From: Bog-159 sp963738345
Lineage (GTDB): Bacteria; Acidobacteriota; Terriglobia; Bryobacterales; Bryobacteraceae
NCBI GenBank assembly: GCA_963738345.1
Contig: CAVTWI010000002.1
Span: 2,170,001-2,234,000 of the forward strand
Length of the DNA: 64,000 nucleotides
Direction of reading: 5' to 3'
Position numbers and translations under genes: made by a program. Below the pieces are notes generated by a model. That model was not told where the DNA came from. It ran no database searches and was given only the letters and a program-made list of their open reading frames with translations. Positions 8,109-14,786 of the stretch are shown piece by piece (position 1 is the first letter of the stretch; every line of letters starts with the position of its first letter).

Positions 8109-9110
8109 TTAGTTGGCGGGTACGGTCTTGGCGCGGACGTATTCGATGCACTTGGCGATTTTGTCGCTGTCCATTTCCTCGAAGGTGGACACATCCGCCG
8201 CCTTGAGCCATTTCTCCTGCTGGCCGTCGGGGAGCTTGACCACTTCCATCAGGCCGCGCAGCTGAGCCAATTGCTCCGGCGTGGCGAGCGTGATTTTCTC
8301 GGCCTTCTTGTCGATGACATCCTTGCCGTAACGCTCGGCGAAGTTGAGGAACGACCACTCGAAGCTGGAGGCATCGGGGAAGCCTTGCAGGCGCGACTTC
8401 TTCACCTTGGCGAGGCGTTTATCACCAGCTTTGAGGATATTCAGGCACAGGTGCAGCTCATATTCCAATTTGTCCCAGCCATCGAAGGTGACGCCGATCT
8501 CCGTGCGCTCGCCCTTTGCGTCGGTTCCCCATTGCGGCTTTTCGTGGGCCACGAGGATGACGTTCATATCGAGACGCTGGAGCCAACTCATCAGGCGCCG
8601 CATGCAGGCGATGGCTGGCTTCTTGTCCGCACCGAAGGCGTTCTTGTCGCCAAGGCGCTCGGCTTCGTTGGCGATTTCCAAGTTGAAAAGCTTGGTGATG
8701 GAGTCAACGACGACGGTTTTATAGCCGTGGTCTTCGGTGGCCAGCGCCTGAATCTGGTCGATGACGGTATTGAAGTCCAGGCTGCCCTGCTCGGGGCCAA
8801 AGTAAACGCCGCCGGCCTTCTTGAGCTTATCGGTGTAGTGGTTGAGGTCGGCACCGCCCTCCGTGTCGATGTAATATACCGACGGGAAATCAAGGCTAGT
8901 CCACGTCTTTCCGACACCCGGCTTGCCGAAAATGAGAATCTTCGGCTTTGATGGCGCGGCGGCTTTCGGGTCGATGGCCTTGAGCTTGCTGACGGTCTTC
9001 TTGGCGGGGGCCGCTTTCTCGGCGGCCTTGGGCGGCGGGCTCTCTGTCGCCTCCTTCTTGAAGACAAAGGTTCCCTTTCCCGCTTCCGCGGTCGCTACTG
9101 CTGTATTCAT
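8109..9110 (-). CDS. Sak4-like RecA-fold ATPase, 333 residues
   Basis: A Pro/Ala/Lys-rich linker of about 52 residues precedes the ATPase core. Walker A is GKPGVGKT at 62-69, Walker B is KTVVVDSITKLF, and VILVAHEKPQWG is the sensor-type strand. This is the AAA_24/Sak4 type, RecA-like proteins that promote single-strand annealing with a phage SSB. The following gene codes the SSB-like partner 36 bp away. The C terminus (LRGLMEVVKLPDGQQEKWLK) is helical. Confidence 0.8.
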   Translation of the reverse strand: MNTAVATAEAGKGTFVFKKEATESPPPKAAEKAAPAKKTVSKLKAIDPKAAAPSKPKILIFGKPGVGKTWTSLDFPSVYYIDTEGGADLNHYTDKLKKAGGVYFGPEQGSLDFNTVIDQIQALATEDHGYKTVVVDSITKLFNLEIANEAERLGDKNAFGADKKPAIACMRRLMSWLQRLDMNVILVAHEKPQWGTDAKGERTEIGVTFDGWDKLEYELHLCLNILKAGDKRLAKVKKSRLQGFPDASSFEWSFLNFAERYGKDVIDKKAEKITLATPEQLAQLRGLMEVVKLPDGQQEKWLKAADVSTFEEMDSDKIAKCIEYVRAKTVPAN

Positions 9111-9134
9111 AAAAACTCCGTTCGGTTAAGGTTG

Positions 9135-9626
9135 TTATTGGGCAGGCACGATGCGGCGCTTATCGCGCAGCTTTACTTTTTCCACTACTGAAAGGCTGGC
9201 CGCTTCTCTGTTACAGCCTTCATGGGCGAGACAAAGGTTAGAGAGGTGATTGTTGCCGCCGTCCGATATGGAGAGAAGATGTTCGAGCGTCGGCGGGTTC
9301 AGGGGCTTGCTGAAAGGCTGGTCGCAGAAGAAGCAACGTGTTCCGTCACGCTCCAGAAGTAATTCCTCGACCGTTTTTCGCTTAATGCGCTCGAGGATTT
9401 CTCCCGCTGTCCATTTCCGTTTCTCATGAAATGCGGTGTAGGCATTGTGCGCATGTTCATTGCTGTAGGAGGGTTGGCCATTTGCCTTCTGATAGACCAC
9501 GCAAATGCCATTTGCGGTTTTGAAACGGGCCAGCTCCCACGCATTGGTGGTCTTCAGAATCTCCGCGCCGCCGGCCTGAAGGAATTCCTCAAATTGCTTG
9601 GCGAGCTTTTTGTCGATTCCCATCAT
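9135..9626 (-). CDS. HNH endonuclease, 163 residues
   Basis: The second half holds a zinc-type HNH core: CFFCDQP, then TLEHLLSISDGGNNHLSN, LCLAHEGCNREA. The first 80 residues form a separate helical region containing GICVVYQKANGQPSYSN. The gene overlaps the upstream XRE gene (ATGA at 9623-9626). The position beside recombination genes suggests processing of phage DNA; a homing role is possible. Confidence 0.75.
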   Translation of the reverse strand: MMGIDKKLAKQFEEFLQAGGAEILKTTNAWELARFKTANGICVVYQKANGQPSYSNEHAHNAYTAFHEKRKWTAGEILERIKRKTVEELLLERDGTRCFFCDQPFSKPLNPPTLEHLLSISDGGNNHLSNLCLAHEGCNREAASLSVVEKVKLRDKRRIVPAQ

Positions 9627-9991
9627 GCTGCCGCCTGACCACGCAACAGCGTGAGCATCTTTAGGTAGTGGATATGGGCTTTGCGGTCGATGGCAGGCAG
9701 CAGCCGGAAATAGCGCGACAGCATGAACTGGTCGGCGGTGATTTCCTCCGCGTCCGGGGATTTATCGACTCGGGCGAGCTTGGGGAGCAGAGACTCGACG
9801 CCCACTGCAAACAATTGCGCCATCTGAAGGATGGCGAGCACAGGCGGGCGGTTGGTGCCTCTTTCATATTTGCCAATCTGCTGAAAGGTGATGCCCAGAT
9901 ACTCGGCCAGCGCCTCTTGCGAGATGCCGCGTACCTTTCGCTCCCTGCGGATATTAGCCCCGAGAGCCACATAGAAGTCTTCGGCATCCAT
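9623..9991 (-). CDS. XRE-family regulator, 122 residues
   Basis: A helix-turn-helix occupies residues 8-65: LGANIRRERKVRGISQEALA, EYLGITFQQIGKYERGTNRP. The C-terminal 55 residues are helical (QFMLSRYFRLLPAIDRKAHI). This single-HTH type with the FQQIQKYE-like helix is common in alphaproteobacteria. The gene is inside the early operon, so it may tune expression later in infection. Confidence 0.8.
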   Translation of the reverse strand: MDAEDFYVALGANIRRERKVRGISQEALAEYLGITFQQIGKYERGTNRPPVLAILQMAQLFAVGVESLLPKLARVDKSPDAEEITADQFMLSRYFRLLPAIDRKAHIHYLKMLTLLRGQAAA

Positions 9992-10140
9992 CAGTCATCC
10001 CCATCGCTGTCGTCGTTATCGTCACGGTCAGGCCCGAAAACCATCTCCGCCACAATGTTTGCCATCGGCGAGTTGTCTGCTTCGGAGGCGTGTGCCGACG
10101 TGGCGGCCATCATGAAGAGAAAGGTGATGAACTGGATCAC
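9991..10140 (-). CDS. Small exported acidic protein, 49 residues
   Basis: GTG start at 10138-10140 overlapping the previous stop (GTGA), stop TGA at 9991 overlapping the XRE start by one base. The start of the protein (MIQFITFLFMMAATSAHASE) looks like a signal peptide with cleavage after AHA, leaving about 31 residues that end in an Asp-rich tail (GPDRDDNDDSDGDD). Function unknown. Confidence 0.5.
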   Translation of the reverse strand: MIQFITFLFMMAATSAHASEADNSPMANIVAEMVFGPDRDDNDDSDGDD

Positions 10141-10514
10141 GCTTCCTCGCTTTCCGGCCACATAAAGGGAATTCCGTTGCGCAGCAGGATTCGGTCAGGT
10201 GTAATGCCAGCGTGATACCAGCTATTGGCGGCCTTTCCCTTGGTGCAATTTAGATCATGGGCGTCATAGACCCTGGCAAGTTCCAGAAAGCCTGCTGGAG
10301 TGGTGAATTGGTAGAGGTCGCTTACATGGGGCTCCAGCAGGTGAAGCGAGTCGGGATGGATGTATAACCTATCGGTAGGAGCCTCATGGCTAGCACGATT
10401 CACGGGCCTGAATTGGAACGATAAATCATTCCATCGCCAATATTTGAAGCTCATACCGTGGTGCTTCGCCATCCACGCTGCGGCCAAGGTATCTTGATAG
10501 AAATAGCGCATCAT
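10137..10514 (-). CDS. Phage hypothetical protein, 125 residues
   Basis: Start at 10514 or 10511 (two ATGs in tandem) after GAGGA. Aromatic-rich protein: YQDTLAAAWMAKHHGMSFKY, HPDSLHLLEPHVSDLYQF, and RILLRNGIPFMWPESEEA at the end. No family recognised. It is coupled to genes on both sides by overlapping start and stop codons. Confidence 0.6.
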   Translation of the reverse strand: MMRYFYQDTLAAAWMAKHHGMSFKYWRWNDLSFQFRPVNRASHEAPTDRLYIHPDSLHLLEPHVSDLYQFTTPAGFLELARVYDAHDLNCTKGKAANSWYHAGITPDRILLRNGIPFMWPESEEA

Positions 10515-10621
10515 TCCGCGTCCTCCTCGTAAGGAAATGGCGGCACATTGCGGCTGAACATGCGCCAGACAATAGAGGCGCAGACGAAAAGTCCGATGGC
10601 GATGATTTCCGCCAGCGTCAT
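10511..10621 (-). CDS. Small membrane protein, 36 residues
   Basis: ATG at 10619-10621 with GGGAGG seven bases before it. Residues 4-22 (AEIIAIGLFVCASIVWRMF) form one membrane span, followed by NVPPFPYEEDAE. Overlaps both neighbours by ATGA. No family recognised. Confidence 0.5.
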   Translation of the reverse strand: MTLAEIIAIGLFVCASIVWRMFSRNVPPFPYEEDAE

Positions 10622-10806
10622 GACTGCCTCCCGGCGCGCAGCGTGCGCCAGCAGAAAATAAGGAATGCGCCGACGAAGACGACGGCCGCGCACCACGGCG
10701 AGACATCACAAGCGAGGCATAGCCTCACGAGCTGCTCGAACAGCAGGAAGGCTACTGCGATGGGCGCATTCACGAGAAGCAGGTGCTTGAGGAAATCGCG
10801 CATCAT
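10618..10806 (-). CDS. Small membrane protein, 62 residues
   Basis: Start at 10806 (or 10803) after GAGGTGG. Two hydrophobic segments (LVNAPIAVAFLLFEQLV and AAVVFVGAFLIFCW) joined by a Cys-containing loop. Overlaps both neighbours. Function unknown. Confidence 0.55.
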   Translation of the reverse strand: MMRDFLKHLLLVNAPIAVAFLLFEQLVRLCLACDVSPWCAAVVFVGAFLIFCWRTLRAGRQS

Positions 10807-11048
10807 GCCACCTCCATCTGCTGTGCAAGCTGAAGATTCGCGGCCGGGCCGTGCCACGACCTGCTGATGCGTTTCTCGGAGTGGCCATACTCGCGTACCA
10901 GGGCAAAGGGCTTGCAGAGCACGTACCAGTAGGGTGCACGTGCGCAGGCGAACCACTCGCAGACTTCAACGGTGAAGGTGCCGAGGTGGGCATTGTCCTT
11001 CACGGTGACGCGATCGCCGATGCGGAAGGGTGGGGGCTGGTCGGTCAT
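10803..11048 (-). CDS. Phage hypothetical protein, 81 residues
   Basis: Begins MTDQPPPFRIGDRVTVKDNA, a small beta-barrel-like beginning of the kind seen in phage proteins that start FxIGDxV, followed by YWYVLCKPFALVREYG. Probably a compact beta fold. Start chosen by ATGA overlap with the previous gene. Function unknown. Confidence 0.55.
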   Translation of the reverse strand: MTDQPPPFRIGDRVTVKDNAHLGTFTVEVCEWFACARAPYWYVLCKPFALVREYGHSEKRISRSWHGPAANLQLAQQMEVA

Positions 11049-11182
11049 TGCCCGCTCCATCCGAAAGCCACCGCGCAGGCAACGAGCGCTATGGGTGCGA
11101 GGAAGGCGGCGATTGCACCGAGGGCGGACATCCATAGCGGTTCTGGCTGGCGGCCGAGGGCTTGGTCAAAGAGCTTGCGCAT
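11045..11182 (-). CDS. Small membrane protein, 45 residues
   Basis: ATG at 11180-11182, preceded by GGAGA, inside the end of the upstream gene. One long hydrophobic span (LGAIAAFLAPIALVACAVAF) and a short GWSGQ tail. Stop overlaps the next start (ATGA). No family recognised. Confidence 0.5.
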   Translation of the reverse strand: MRKLFDQALGRQPEPLWMSALGAIAAFLAPIALVACAVAFGWSGQ

Positions 11183-11474
11183 GGGAGTTCTCCGCTTTTT
11201 CAATTGCCTTGACGAGTTGGCTCAGCACACTGCCCATCGGAACTATGACCGCAGCGGCTTCGCATGCTGCCAACAATTCGTAATGGCTATTGCAGGCCGT
11301 GATGATGAAGTTGGCATTGGCCTGACATTCCTTTTGGGATAACTCTCGATCACCCCATACGATGTTGCAGTCCGCTACAAGGTAACCCGCGTGGTCGAGA
11401 ATGCAGGCACCATCGTAATCGTCGGAACGATTCGGAAGACGCCATGGTAATGACGTGTGCTTTGTGCGGCTCAT
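11166..11474 (-). CDS. Phage hypothetical protein, 102 residues
   Basis: Contains ANANFIITACNSHYELLAAC, a recognisable phrase of short phage proteins of unknown function whose C-terminal helix reads NA-FIV-ACN-H-EL. The first half (LPWRLPNRSDDYDGACILDH) is strand-rich. Coupled to its neighbours by overlap. Confidence 0.65.
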   Translation of the reverse strand: MSRTKHTSLPWRLPNRSDDYDGACILDHAGYLVADCNIVWGDRELSQKECQANANFIITACNSHYELLAACEAAAVIVPMGSVLSQLVKAIEKAENSHAQAL

Positions 11475-11731
11475 GACGCCCTCCCCATGCGGATTTCCTT
11501 CATCTCATCGATAAAGCGGTCGATATTGGCATCGCGCGCCGCGGTGCGGTGATACTCGCTGGAGAAGTCGGGGCGGAGGTCTACCTTGCCGGTGTCCGTG
11601 AGGGTGTATGCGTAGGTGGCGGCGTAATCCTCGGCCGCCTCCGCAGCCTCGGCGCGGTCAATCCATACGCCATCATGGGCCTCAAGGCCGTAGTGTCCGT
11701 GGAAGAGGTTGACGTAGATAGTGGGTTGCAT
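11471..11731 (-). CDS. First gene of the leftward operon, 86 residues
   Basis: Start chosen at 11731 (MQPTIYVNLFHGHYG) after a GAGG site. A small protein with an alanine-rich helix (DRAEAAEAAEDYAATYAY) and a basic end (DEMKEIRMGRAS). Being first behind the operator pair at 11767-11820, it is under direct repressor control. No family recognised. Confidence 0.55.
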   Translation of the reverse strand: MQPTIYVNLFHGHYGLEAHDGVWIDRAEAAEAAEDYAATYAYTLTDTGKVDLRPDFSSEYHRTAARDANIDRFIDEMKEIRMGRAS

Positions 11732-11766
11732 ATGCGCCTCACGGTTGTGGTTGTTCGTGAGGTGTA

Positions 11767-11820
11767 ATGTTGCAGAATTTGAAACATCACGCAAGAGAAA
11801 TGTTTCAGATAATGCAACAT
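11767..11820. promoter_or_regulatory. Left operator pair (OL-like)
   Basis: Two 21-bp partial palindromes in opposite orientation: 11767-11787 (ATGTTGCA-N6-GAAACAT) and 11800-11820 (ATGTTTCA-N5-TGCAACAT), 12 bp apart. They match the sites beside the repressor gene and lie just upstream of the leftward operon, so repressor bound here would silence it, as OL does in lambda. The sequence match is direct; binding is inferred. Confidence 0.75.
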
Positions 11821-11917
11821 TTGCAGTAAAGCCTTCTAGTAACTCACATAATTTCTATTCACTTCGCGCCGGACTTGGGCTTTTGTGTCCAACACATTCG
11901 GTAGGAGGTATAGTGCA

Positions 11918-12334
11918 TTGCGGTTTTCCGAGGTTGTAGTGGGCATTGGGGTATGGCTTTTCATCGGATGCGTTGCCTATTGCTGGTATGAGGACGAACG
12001 CACAGCGCCAGAGCGGGACGCGCGGCAACGCGTGGTCGATGAGGCGGCCGCGCGGAACATGAGTGTGTCCTATGACGCTTATCGTGTCGCAAAGAAACGA
12101 GAAGGCGAGGCGGCCGCCGCTTGTAGATCAGCAGTTATGAGTGTGGCGAAATGGGGGGCCGAAAGCGACTGGGTGTCGAACGCAACGTGGAAAACGGATG
12201 GTAAGACAATCACCATCCAAGCGCATGACGTGAAATTCAGGAACGGCTTCGGCGCGTCGGCCTATGTCGAGTACACCTGTGCGTTCAATTTAGATGCAAC
12301 AAGCGCGGCGATTATCTCCATTGAAAACTATTAG
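11918..12334 (+). CDS. Membrane-anchored protein in the immunity region
   Basis: A TTG start at 11918 is preferred because AGGAGG lies nine bases before it; a GTG at 11885 is the alternative. Residues 8-25 form one membrane span (VGIGVWLFIGCVAYCWY) and the remaining 110 residues, with two cysteines and ending ATSAAIISIENY, would sit outside or in the periplasm. It is the only plus-strand gene between the operator clusters, is transcribed towards the repressor gene and overlaps its end by 4 bp. The position suggests a lysogenic-conversion or superinfection-exclusion gene; no family is recognised. Confidence 0.6.
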   Translation: MRFSEVVVGIGVWLFIGCVAYCWYEDERTAPERDARQRVVDEAAARNMSVSYDAYRVAKKREGEAAAACRSAVMSVAKWGAESDWVSNATWKTDGKTITIQAHDVKFRNGFGASAYVEYTCAFNLDATSAAIISIENY

Positions 12335-12975
12335 AAGGCTCTCAAGAACGGCTTTATGAAAATCACCGGCGCGCACCACGCAAGTTCAACGTCGGTGATA
12401 GTCTCCATGTTGTAGCTCTGAAGATCGAACTTGCCGTGCGTGTGGCCTTTCCGCACCATTTTTAGAAGCGTCCTCTCATCGCGCAGTTGCACTACACAGA
12501 GCGTGGCAAGGCAATGGTCGGGCGCGCCTCCATCGAAACGTTCGGCGTAATAGACGATGGTTCCGGCTGGCATGAAGGGCAACATGGAAGTGCCGGACAC
12601 TCGCAGCGCCACGATGGCTTCAGAGTAAACGCCGGGTGGTGCATCTACCCAATCGCAATTGATCGTTTCGCGCTCGGCTGCGTCCATCGTGCGCGGGATG
12701 AGCGGCAAATCGTCCATGGGATAGACAACACCGCCAGCCCCAACCTCGCCCAGCACGGGCACACGCAATTCGCCCAGGAGTTGGGAGGGCGTCCAGCCAA
12801 ACTTGTTCCCGAGCTTGCGCATCCACTCCTCGTTCATGCCGATCTTTCCGGCTTCGAGTTTTGAGATATGCCCGCGGTTGGTGTTGGTCGCATCCGCAAT
12901 CTCCTGCTGGGTGAGCCCGGCGCGCGTTCTCAGCTCAAGCAGGTTATTGGCGTATGGGCCCTTTGTCTTTGCCAT
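12331..12975 (-). CDS. CI-like repressor with S24 peptidase domain
   Basis: The start at 12975 (MAKTKGPYANNLLELRTRAG) gives 214 residues. Residues 8-65 are an XRE helix-turn-helix (LTQQEIADATNTNRGHISKL). The C-terminal half is S24-type: VLGEVGAGG is the probable self-cleavage site, VSGTSMLPFMPAG holds the catalytic serine, and LLKMVRKG the likely lysine. It would hold the prophage silent by binding the 21-bp operators and be cleaved on RecA activation. The gene diverges from the Cro-like gene across three operators. Confidence 0.9.
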   Translation of the reverse strand: MAKTKGPYANNLLELRTRAGLTQQEIADATNTNRGHISKLEAGKIGMNEEWMRKLGNKFGWTPSQLLGELRVPVLGEVGAGGVVYPMDDLPLIPRTMDAAERETINCDWVDAPPGVYSEAIVALRVSGTSMLPFMPAGTIVYYAERFDGGAPDHCLATLCVVQLRDERTLLKMVRKGHTHGKFDLQSYNMETITDVELAWCAPVIFIKPFLRAF

Positions 12976-12983
12976 CACCGGCA

Positions 12984-13062
12984 AAGTTTCATTTTCCGAA
13001 ACTTTTAAACAGTGCATAGTTTGAAACATTCCGCTTGACGGATGTTGCAAATTATGAAACAT
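12984..13062. promoter_or_regulatory. Right operator cluster (OR-like) and promoter region
   Basis: Three 21-bp sites: 12984-13004 (AAGTTTCA-N6-GAAACTT), 13009-13029 (ACAGTGCA-N6-GAAACAT) and 13042-13062 (ATGTTGCA-N6-GAAACAT). They fill the gap between the divergent repressor and Cro-like genes. TTGACG at 13035-13040 is a possible -35 element for rightward transcription; its -10 is weak. The three sites differ, which would allow graded binding by two proteins. Confidence 0.75.
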
Positions 13063-13070
13063 CATTACGC

Positions 13071-13301
13071 ATGAAGCTCACGGAATGGATGGAACAAAAA
13101 CGGAAGACGCAGGCAGAACTCGCGGAAGTGATTGGCCGCAACAAAACCCGTGCGAGCCGCATTTACAACGGCGCCATCCCGAACGAAGAGGAAATGCCTC
13201 TCATTGCCCAATGGACGCTGGGCGATGTGCAGCCGAACGATTTTTACGATATTGCATTGCCAGATGCTGGCAGACGTGAAGCGGAACATCGAAATACCTA
13301 A
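13071..13301 (+). CDS. Cro-like regulator, 76 residues
   Basis: Begins MKLTEWMEQKRKTQAELAEV, with a helix-turn-helix RNKTRASRIYNGAIPNEEEM and a short C-terminal arm (IAQWTLGDVQPNDFYDIALP). The start at 13071 lies just after operator 13042-13062. Size, position and orientation opposite the repressor fit a Cro protein that shuts off repressor synthesis. Confidence 0.8.
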   Translation: MKLTEWMEQKRKTQAELAEVIGRNKTRASRIYNGAIPNEEEMPLIAQWTLGDVQPNDFYDIALPDAGRREAEHRNT

Positions 13302-13386
13302 GAAAGAATTAATACATACTTCGCCTCTTAACGAGTTGTTAATCGACGGTCAAGATGAAACTGAAAGTCAAACGGATGAAGGTTTT

Positions 13387-14037
13387 ATGACAAACAGCCA
13401 TTTAGCGCAGTGTGAGGCCGGGATGCCGTTAAGCGCTGTCGCGCCGGCGATGCGATATAAAACCGTTGGCGTGTATAAAATTGCCTGTTCAGCGACTCGG
13501 AAAATTTACATCGGCAGCTCCGCTGATTTATATCACCGCGCCTGTCGCCATGTGGGGGAACTCCGAAGCGGCTCGCACTCCGTTCCTCAGATGCAAAGCG
13601 ATTTCGCGGTATTCGGTGAAGCCACGTTTTCATTCACGCTGATCGAAGAAAGTGCTTCGGTTGGAGACGCTCTGAAAACCGAGATGGCGCTATTGGAGTT
13701 GCTGAAGGATTCCGGTTGCCTCTATAATCGTGCGATCCCTAGGCCGGTTGCCATTTTGCCCGTTCGCCCCAATGCGCAGCAAAAGCGAGATTTGGCGAAA
13801 GAGTTTTCCTTCAAGCCCATTTTCGATAAGTGGCCATCCACGCGCGATTTAGCGTCGGATATGGGCGTTGGCGCTGACTATGCCGGAATTCTCAGGCGCC
13901 GCGACTCTCTCCCAGCCATGTATTGGATGCGCCTGATGGCCGCAGCTGCTCGCCGAGGAATTGAAGGCGTGTCGCTCGAGGCTCTGGCCACAATCGAGGC
14001 CGGCAAGGAAGGATTTCTGCTGGAGATAGCTGCGTAA
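13387..14037 (+). CDS. GIY-YIG nuclease with Cro-like C-terminal domain
   Basis: GVY at residues 28-30 and YIG at 41-43 start a GIY-YIG fold (KTVGVYKI, KIYIGSSADLYHRACRHV), with the later GEATFSFTLIEE and CLYNRAIP segments expected for the family. From residue 138, FDKWPSTRDLASDMGV, LRRRDSLPAMYWMRLMAAA and RRGIEGVSLEALA resemble the small Cro-like (carph-isopro type) domain. Start at 13387 has GAAGG before it; an in-frame ATG at 13264 would add 41 residues. Catalytic nuclease plus DNA-binding tail is the layout of homing endonucleases, so a homing or phage-competition role is possible. Confidence 0.75.
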   Translation: MTNSHLAQCEAGMPLSAVAPAMRYKTVGVYKIACSATRKIYIGSSADLYHRACRHVGELRSGSHSVPQMQSDFAVFGEATFSFTLIEESASVGDALKTEMALLELLKDSGCLYNRAIPRPVAILPVRPNAQQKRDLAKEFSFKPIFDKWPSTRDLASDMGVGADYAGILRRRDSLPAMYWMRLMAAAARRGIEGVSLEALATIEAGKEGFLLEIAA

Positions 14038-14060
14038 ATAGACGTGCCGTGCCCACCCAC

Positions 14061-14169
14061 GGGGACTGCTTTCCCTAAGAGTGCAGTCCCCGCCATCTTG
14101 CCGGCACCGGCAAGATGCTCACGTGCCTGAAGTCTCGCCAGAACGACTAAACCCGCCGGTGTCACCGGC
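14061..14169. repeat. Three successive inverted repeats
   Basis: In a 209-bp gene-free gap: GGGGACTGC at 14061-14069 pairs with 14083-14091; CATCTTGCCGG at 14094-14104 pairs with 14107-14117 (2-nt loop); GCCGGTG at 14155-14161 pairs with 14163-14169. None is followed by a T run. They could form a structured leader, an antitermination or retained-RNA element, or protein sites ahead of the VRR-NUC operon. Confidence 0.55.
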
Positions 14170-14246
14170 ACAAGACCAGACCGCCATAAAGCGGCAAACG
14201 GGAAACACGGCGGCGCGCAATGCGCTGCCCTACGGGGAGCGTGCCG

Positions 14247-14786
14247 ATGCCCACCATTAACGTCCAAGAGGACATCGTCATCAACGACATCATGCGCAAC
14301 CGCGCGCGCAGTGGCGGCGTCGTGCGGTACAGCGCACGCCTGGAAGAAATAGCCCGCAGCGCCATCGGTGCAGTGGGATACGCCATCTCCCGGCTCATGT
14401 CGCGGGCCACCCTCGGCAATTGGGATATCGAGCCCGAACAACGCCTCGCCATCGAATTTGCGGATAAGCTCCGCGTCGCCGCGCGCGACGGCAAGCTCAA
14501 CTGCGTGTTCTGCCATGTCGCCAATGAAGGCAAGCGCCATCGCATCGTCGCCAGCATCCTCATTGCCATGGGCCTCATCCCCGGTGCGCCGGATTACTGG
14601 TTCATCTGGAAGGACGGCGGCGGCCTCATCGAGTTGAAGCGCCCGGATAGAAAGCTTCCCATGCTCGAAGGCAATCAGGCGCATTTCCGCGTATGGGCTG
14701 AGTCCTTGGGCGCCAAGTATGCGCTGCATAACAGCCTCGAAGACGCGCTAGCGACGTTGCGCGAGTGGGGAGTGCTACTGCAATGA
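14247..14786 (+). CDS. VRR-NUC domain nuclease, 179 residues
   Basis: Start at 14247 (MPTINVQEDIVINDIM) after GGGGAG. The C-terminal 85 residues hold the VRR-NUC core: IPGAPDYWFIWKDGGG, LIELKRP with the catalytic E-x-K, NQAHFRVWAESLGAKYAL and SLEDALATLREWGVLL. The N-terminal 90 residues are helical and include CVFCHVANEGKRHR. Stand-alone VRR-NUC proteins in phages act on branched DNA or restriction-like targets. It overlaps the repeat-protein gene by ATGA and so is probably translated with it. Confidence 0.8.
   Translation: MPTINVQEDIVINDIMRNRARSGGVVRYSARLEEIARSAIGAVGYAISRLMSRATLGNWDIEPEQRLAIEFADKLRVAARDGKLNCVFCHVANEGKRHRIVASILIAMGLIPGAPDYWFIWKDGGGLIELKRPDRKLPMLEGNQAHFRVWAESLGAKYALHNSLEDALATLREWGVLLQ

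Noticed and set aside
7920..8951. Long plus-strand open frame opposite the ATPase and SSB-type genes
   Set aside because: The minus-strand frames carry clear motifs (Walker A, DUF669-like); the plus frame has no domain or ribosome site.
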